Source: an uncultured Clostridia bacterium (GTDB lineage: Bacteria > Bacillota > Clostridia > Christensenellales > Borkfalkiaceae). Taken from it: a stretch of DNA of 7,681 nucleotides. The translations under genes were made by a program, and so were the position numbers. The notes beneath the pieces are model-generated. The model did not search any database. It had not been told where the DNA came from and was given only the letters and a program-made list of their open reading frames with translations. This document shows positions 4,836 through 7,681 of this stretch, in pieces. How positions within the stretch are numbered: the first letter of the stretch is position 1; every line of letters starts with the position of its first letter. The stretch lies in the NCBI GenBank assembly GCA_947589335.1, contig CANPZH010000073.1, forward strand, positions 1 to 7,681, written 5' to 3'.

Positions 4836-7681
4836 ATGAACGGAAAACGCACCGTCTTCATCCGTGCTATGCTCATCGCGGCGCTTTCGCTGTGCCTGCT
4901 CCTCGGAGGACTGCTGCTCCGCCCGTCCGCGCGGGCAGAGGCCGCCTCCGATCCTACGCTTGCCGAGCTTTTGGCAACGTTTACCGTCTCCCGCCGCGCC
5001 GAAAAGTCGATGGAGGGGGGCGAACTCACCGTGAAATTCAACGGCAAGGCGACCGCCACCCTCGACCTCAGCCCCTATGCCTCCGGTTCGCGCTGGTATG
5101 TCGGCTATATGCACGTCCGCAACACGATGTTCCTCCGCCTCAAAAACGAGACGGGAGCGACCGAGCTGAGGATCTCCTTCCTCCGCAACATCGACGAGGA
5201 CTACGACGACGAGGCCCGCTCCGTCCTCATCCCCCTCGAGACGGACGGGGAGTATCATCTCTATCCCGTCGATTTCTCCGCCCATCCCCTCATCGAGGAC
5301 GTCGCCCTGAAGGGGCTCCGCTTCCAGCCCGTGGGCGCGGAATCTGGGAGCTTCTCCATCGACTATCTCACCTTCGAACGGGAAGCGAAGATCCGCCCCT
5401 CCGCCGGCGAGATCCTCTCCTGCACGGCAGACGGCAGCGCCGTCACCGTCACGGGCTCCCTTGCGGCGGAATATGCGGGGAGCGAGGTCACGATCTACCG
5501 CACGGGGATCGAAAACATGAACGAAGAGCTCGCCCTTGCCGACCCGATCGGCTCCGTCCTCGCCTCGGGCACGCAGTTCTCCTTCTCCTTTCCCTTCCAC
5601 GACGGCGAGGTCTCCATGCTCAGCTCCAAATTCCTCGCGGCAGTGGGGGAGGCGAGGGTCGGCGGTATGTTCGACATTGAGAACTGGCGGGACTTCACCG
5701 AGAATCCCTATGCGTTCGATCTTCCCGCGCGGACGGTCACCGCGGCGGAATTCGGCGCGAAGGGAGACATGATCACCGACGACACCGCTGCCATCCAGAA
5801 GGCGATCGACAGCGTCAGCGAGAGCGGCGGCGGCACCGTCGTGCTCGAGGGCGATGAGAGCCGCTACGGCAGAAGATACATCGCCACGACCGTCCGCCTC
5901 AAGGACAACGTGGAACTCAGGATCGAGAAGGGCGCGACCCTCTTGCAGTCCCAGTGGGAGGAAGACTACGCCTACGACTGCCTCAAGGGGCACGACGCCT
6001 CGGGCGTTCTGTGGGGACACAGCGCGCTCTCGCACAACTATCCGCTCATCTACGCGAACGGCGCGGAGAACATCAAGGTCACGGGAGGGGGGAGCGTCCG
6101 CCTCTGCGACCCCGGCATCGTCAGCGGAACGGCGAGCTACGGCGGCTATTCGCCCTACTGCAATTCGCTCATCCATCTCGTCCCGATCGGCCTCTATGAC
6201 TGCCGAGGAGTGGAACTCTCCGAACTCGACATCCTCCGCACGAGCTGCTTCCATGTGGTCGTCTACGCCTGCGAGAACGTCTATCTCGCAGATCTCAACC
6301 TCACCCAGTGCAACTGTCTCTCGGGGGACGGGATCAGCGTCGGAGCAGGTTCGAAGAACGTCGTCATCGACCGCTGTTTTCTCTACACGAACGACGACGC
6401 GATCGTGCTCATCTCGCACAGCATCGGCGAGCCCCGCGGGCTCACCTGGTGGCATGCCAAGCCCGACGGCGGCGATAACCGCCTTCAGAACGTCACCGTC
6501 CGCCACAGCGCGGTCACGCCCGGGAACATCATCACCTTCGTCGCATGGGGGACGGACGCCTCCGACCTCACCCTGCAGGCGATCACGGGCATCTATCTCT
6601 ACGACAACATCCTCGGCGAGAGGTACCCCGCAAAGCCGTCGAGAGACGGCTCCCAGTGCATGAACGTCTGGGCGGGGCAGGGCGGCGTCTACGGCGCTCC
6701 CGGCAGCGCCGTGCCGATCAGCCGCGTCGTCTCGCTCGGCAATTCCTACCGCGGGAAGATCTCCAATCTCGCCGTCCTCACCAAGGCGGATTGGGTCACC
6801 GACTGCGGCAATGTCGACGTCATCACCGACTTTTTCGATCCTTCCTTCTACGCCAACCTCGCCTATTGGGAGTACGGCGGAGAGTACAAACAGAACGTCA
6901 ACGTGCAAGACGGCGTCTGCACCCTCGATCTTTCCCAAACGCTGCGGGAAACTTACGGCACGCCGGGGATCTTCCAGGGGCTCTTCCTTGCGCCCGGGGA
7001 ATATACCTTCTCCGCCGGCGTTGAGACCTCTGGCGGCGCAAAGGCGAACCTCTTCGTCCGCCATGCGCTCACCGGGGAGCCGTTCTCTTCGGAGATTGTG
7101 GAAAAAAGCGGCTCTCTGACGTTCACCGTTCCCTATGCCTCCGTCTATCTCGTCGGCGCGGAGGGGGAGGGGAGCGAAGGCGAGGTCCGTCTCTCCGGGT
7201 TCACCCTCGACGGCAGCGGCGACAGACAGCCCTATTTTTCGCAGGATTTTGCCTCCGAACGGGAGTATTTCGCAAGCTACGGTTGGGAGCGGACGGAGGA
7301 CGGTCTGACCCTCTCGGAGGGCGCAAACGGCTCTCTCTTCCTCGGCGACGGCTACGATAAATTCGACCTGAAATTTGAGTACCGCGCCCTCGCAGACAGC
7401 CCGAAGGGAGCGCCCGGAAGCGGCATGTTCGTCCGCATCGGCGGCAACGTCGCCTATCAGAGGGTCGAATACAGCGCGGCGGAGGAGAAGGTCTCCCTCG
7501 TCTCCTACGACGGCAGGAAGAGGACCGTGCTCGCCGAGACGGAACTCTCCGTGCGGGAGGGCGCGTGGGTGCAATTCGGCGTCCGCGTGACGGGAGAGCC
7601 GCGGAAGGCAAGCGTCTTTGCGGACGGAGAACTGCTCTTCGAGGCAGAACTCCCCACGGGCGGGACCGACTTGAAGAGCGG
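4836..7681 (+). CDS. Secreted multidomain enzyme with GH28-like (clan GH-N) right-handed beta-helix, 3' end outside window
   Basis: The frame from ATG 4836 stays open to the window edge (948 complete codons). Residues 1-34 or 1-36 are a signal peptide (basic start, LIAALSLCLLLGG core, cleavage near ARA-EAA); no lipobox. Residues about 58-182 are a beta-sandwich resembling that in the six-hairpin lipoprotein, and 195-290 are another beta-rich stretch. The helix opens at residue 300 with VTAAEFGAKGDMITDDTAAIQ, a classic pectin-lyase-fold start, followed by SGGGTVVLEG. The active-site region matches GH28: CENVYLADLNL, then SGDGISVG (Asp498), then TNDDAIVL (Asp520, Asp521). The expected His is Asn564 in PGNIITFV, and no RIK motif follows. 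Residues about 677-790 look like a galactose-binding-type module and 798 onward like a concanavalin-A-like module. It is probably an inverting glycosidase acting outside the cell. Polygalacturonase activity is doubtful; a GH49-like or other clan GH-N activity is an alternative. The 250-base gap upstream may give it separate control. Confidence 0.85.
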   Translation, partial: MNGKRTVFIRAMLIAALSLCLLLGGLLLRPSARAEAASDPTLAELLATFTVSRRAEKSMEGGELTVKFNGKATATLDLSPYASGSRWYVGYMHVRNTMFLRLKNETGATELRISFLRNIDEDYDDEARSVLIPLETDGEYHLYPVDFSAHPLIEDVALKGLRFQPVGAESGSFSIDYLTFEREAKIRPSAGEILSCTADGSAVTVTGSLAAEYAGSEVTIYRTGIENMNEELALADPIGSVLASGTQFSFSFPFHDGEVSMLSSKFLAAVGEARVGGMFDIENWRDFTENPYAFDLPARTVTAAEFGAKGDMITDDTAAIQKAIDSVSESGGGTVVLEGDESRYGRRYIATTVRLKDNVELRIEKGATLLQSQWEEDYAYDCLKGHDASGVLWGHSALSHNYPLIYANGAENIKVTGGGSVRLCDPGIVSGTASYGGYSPYCNSLIHLVPIGLYDCRGVELSELDILRTSCFHVVVYACENVYLADLNLTQCNCLSGDGISVGAGSKNVVIDRCFLYTNDDAIVLISHSIGEPRGLTWWHAKPDGGDNRLQNVTVRHSAVTPGNIITFVAWGTDASDLTLQAITGIYLYDNILGERYPAKPSRDGSQCMNVWAGQGGVYGAPGSAVPISRVVSLGNSYRGKISNLAVLTKADWVTDCGNVDVITDFFDPSFYANLAYWEYGGEYKQNVNVQDGVCTLDLSQTLRETYGTPGIFQGLFLAPGEYTFSAGVETSGGAKANLFVRHALTGEPFSSEIVEKSGSLTFTVPYASVYLVGAEGEGSEGEVRLSGFTLDGSGDRQPYFSQDFASEREYFASYGWERTEDGLTLSEGANGSLFLGDGYDKFDLKFEYRALADSPKGAPGSGMFVRIGGNVAYQRVEYSAAEEKVSLVSYDGRKRTVLAETELSVREGAWVQFGVRVTGEPRKASVFADGELLFEAELPTGGTDLKS

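Noticed and set aside
4802..4838. ATG 4802 (MKRTERKGG...) as an alternative start
   Set aside because: It is out of frame with the signal peptide and beta-helix frame, lies inside the hairpin arm, and leads to a frame without recognisable domains; ATG 4836 has an ideal Shine-Dalgarno.
2495..5059. 854-residue open frame on the minus strand opposite the second lipoprotein gene and the gap
   Set aside because: It crosses a structured non-coding gap and two real genes, has no recognisable domain, and has the composition of an antisense shadow.
4773..7574. 933-residue open frame on the minus strand opposite the secreted enzyme gene
   Set aside because: It is antisense to a frame with a signal peptide and clear beta-helix motifs, its protein is a low-complexity mix of Ala, Asp, Glu, Val and Arg with no domain, and long antisense frames are expected in GC-rich genes.
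4836..7681. Frameshift or pseudogene in the secreted enzyme gene
   Set aside because: I read the frame codon by codon from 4836 to the edge and found no internal stop; the missing stop codon is simply beyond the window.

Overview
The window is a GC-rich, tightly packed stretch with every real gene on the + strand. It reads as the downstream half of a carbohydrate-uptake and glycan-degradation locus: the tail of a sugar ABC-transporter permease, two lipoproteins with LxxC lipoboxes, and a large secreted beta-helix enzyme that runs off the right edge. Strong Shine-Dalgarno sites, lipoproteins followed by Gly/Pro/Glu/Asn-rich spacers, and a MalG-type permease next to glycoside-hydrolase-like genes suggest an anaerobic Bacillota (Clostridia) bacterium of the kind found in gut communities. 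This is inference; no marker gene is present.

Layout. 1-116: last codons of a MalG/LacG-type (CUT1) permease. 127-2517: 796-residue lipoprotein with a predicted (alpha/alpha)6 'six-hairpin' glycosidase fold, interrupted near its N-terminus by a beta-sandwich. 2567-4585: 672-residue lipoprotein with two InlB-B-like repeats and a GLUG-like beta-helix, probably a surface binding or adhesion protein. 4586-4835: 250-base non-coding gap with four perfect inverted repeats, two of which overlap and exclude one another. 4836 to the right edge: a secreted multidomain protein (at least 948 residues, open at 3') with a beta-sandwich, a GH28-like (clan GH-N) right-handed beta-helix, and C-terminal beta-sandwich modules. 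Its stop codon is outside the window.

How the parts may work together. The two predicted hydrolases and the beta-helix lipoprotein would act outside the membrane, cutting or holding a polysaccharide, and the ABC transporter would import the oligosaccharides. The two hydrolase-like proteins share a similar beta-sandwich module (about residues 185-345 of the first and 58-182 of the second), which suggests a common or related substrate. The substrate cannot be read from the sequence: the GH28-like enzyme keeps the three catalytic-type aspartates but lacks the histidine and RIK-type residues of classical polygalacturonases.

The points most worth checking are the shared module, the altered active site of the beta-helix enzyme, the structured gap before it, and the unassigned family of the six-hairpin lipoprotein. 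I saw no mobile element, CRISPR array, tRNA, rRNA or phage gene.
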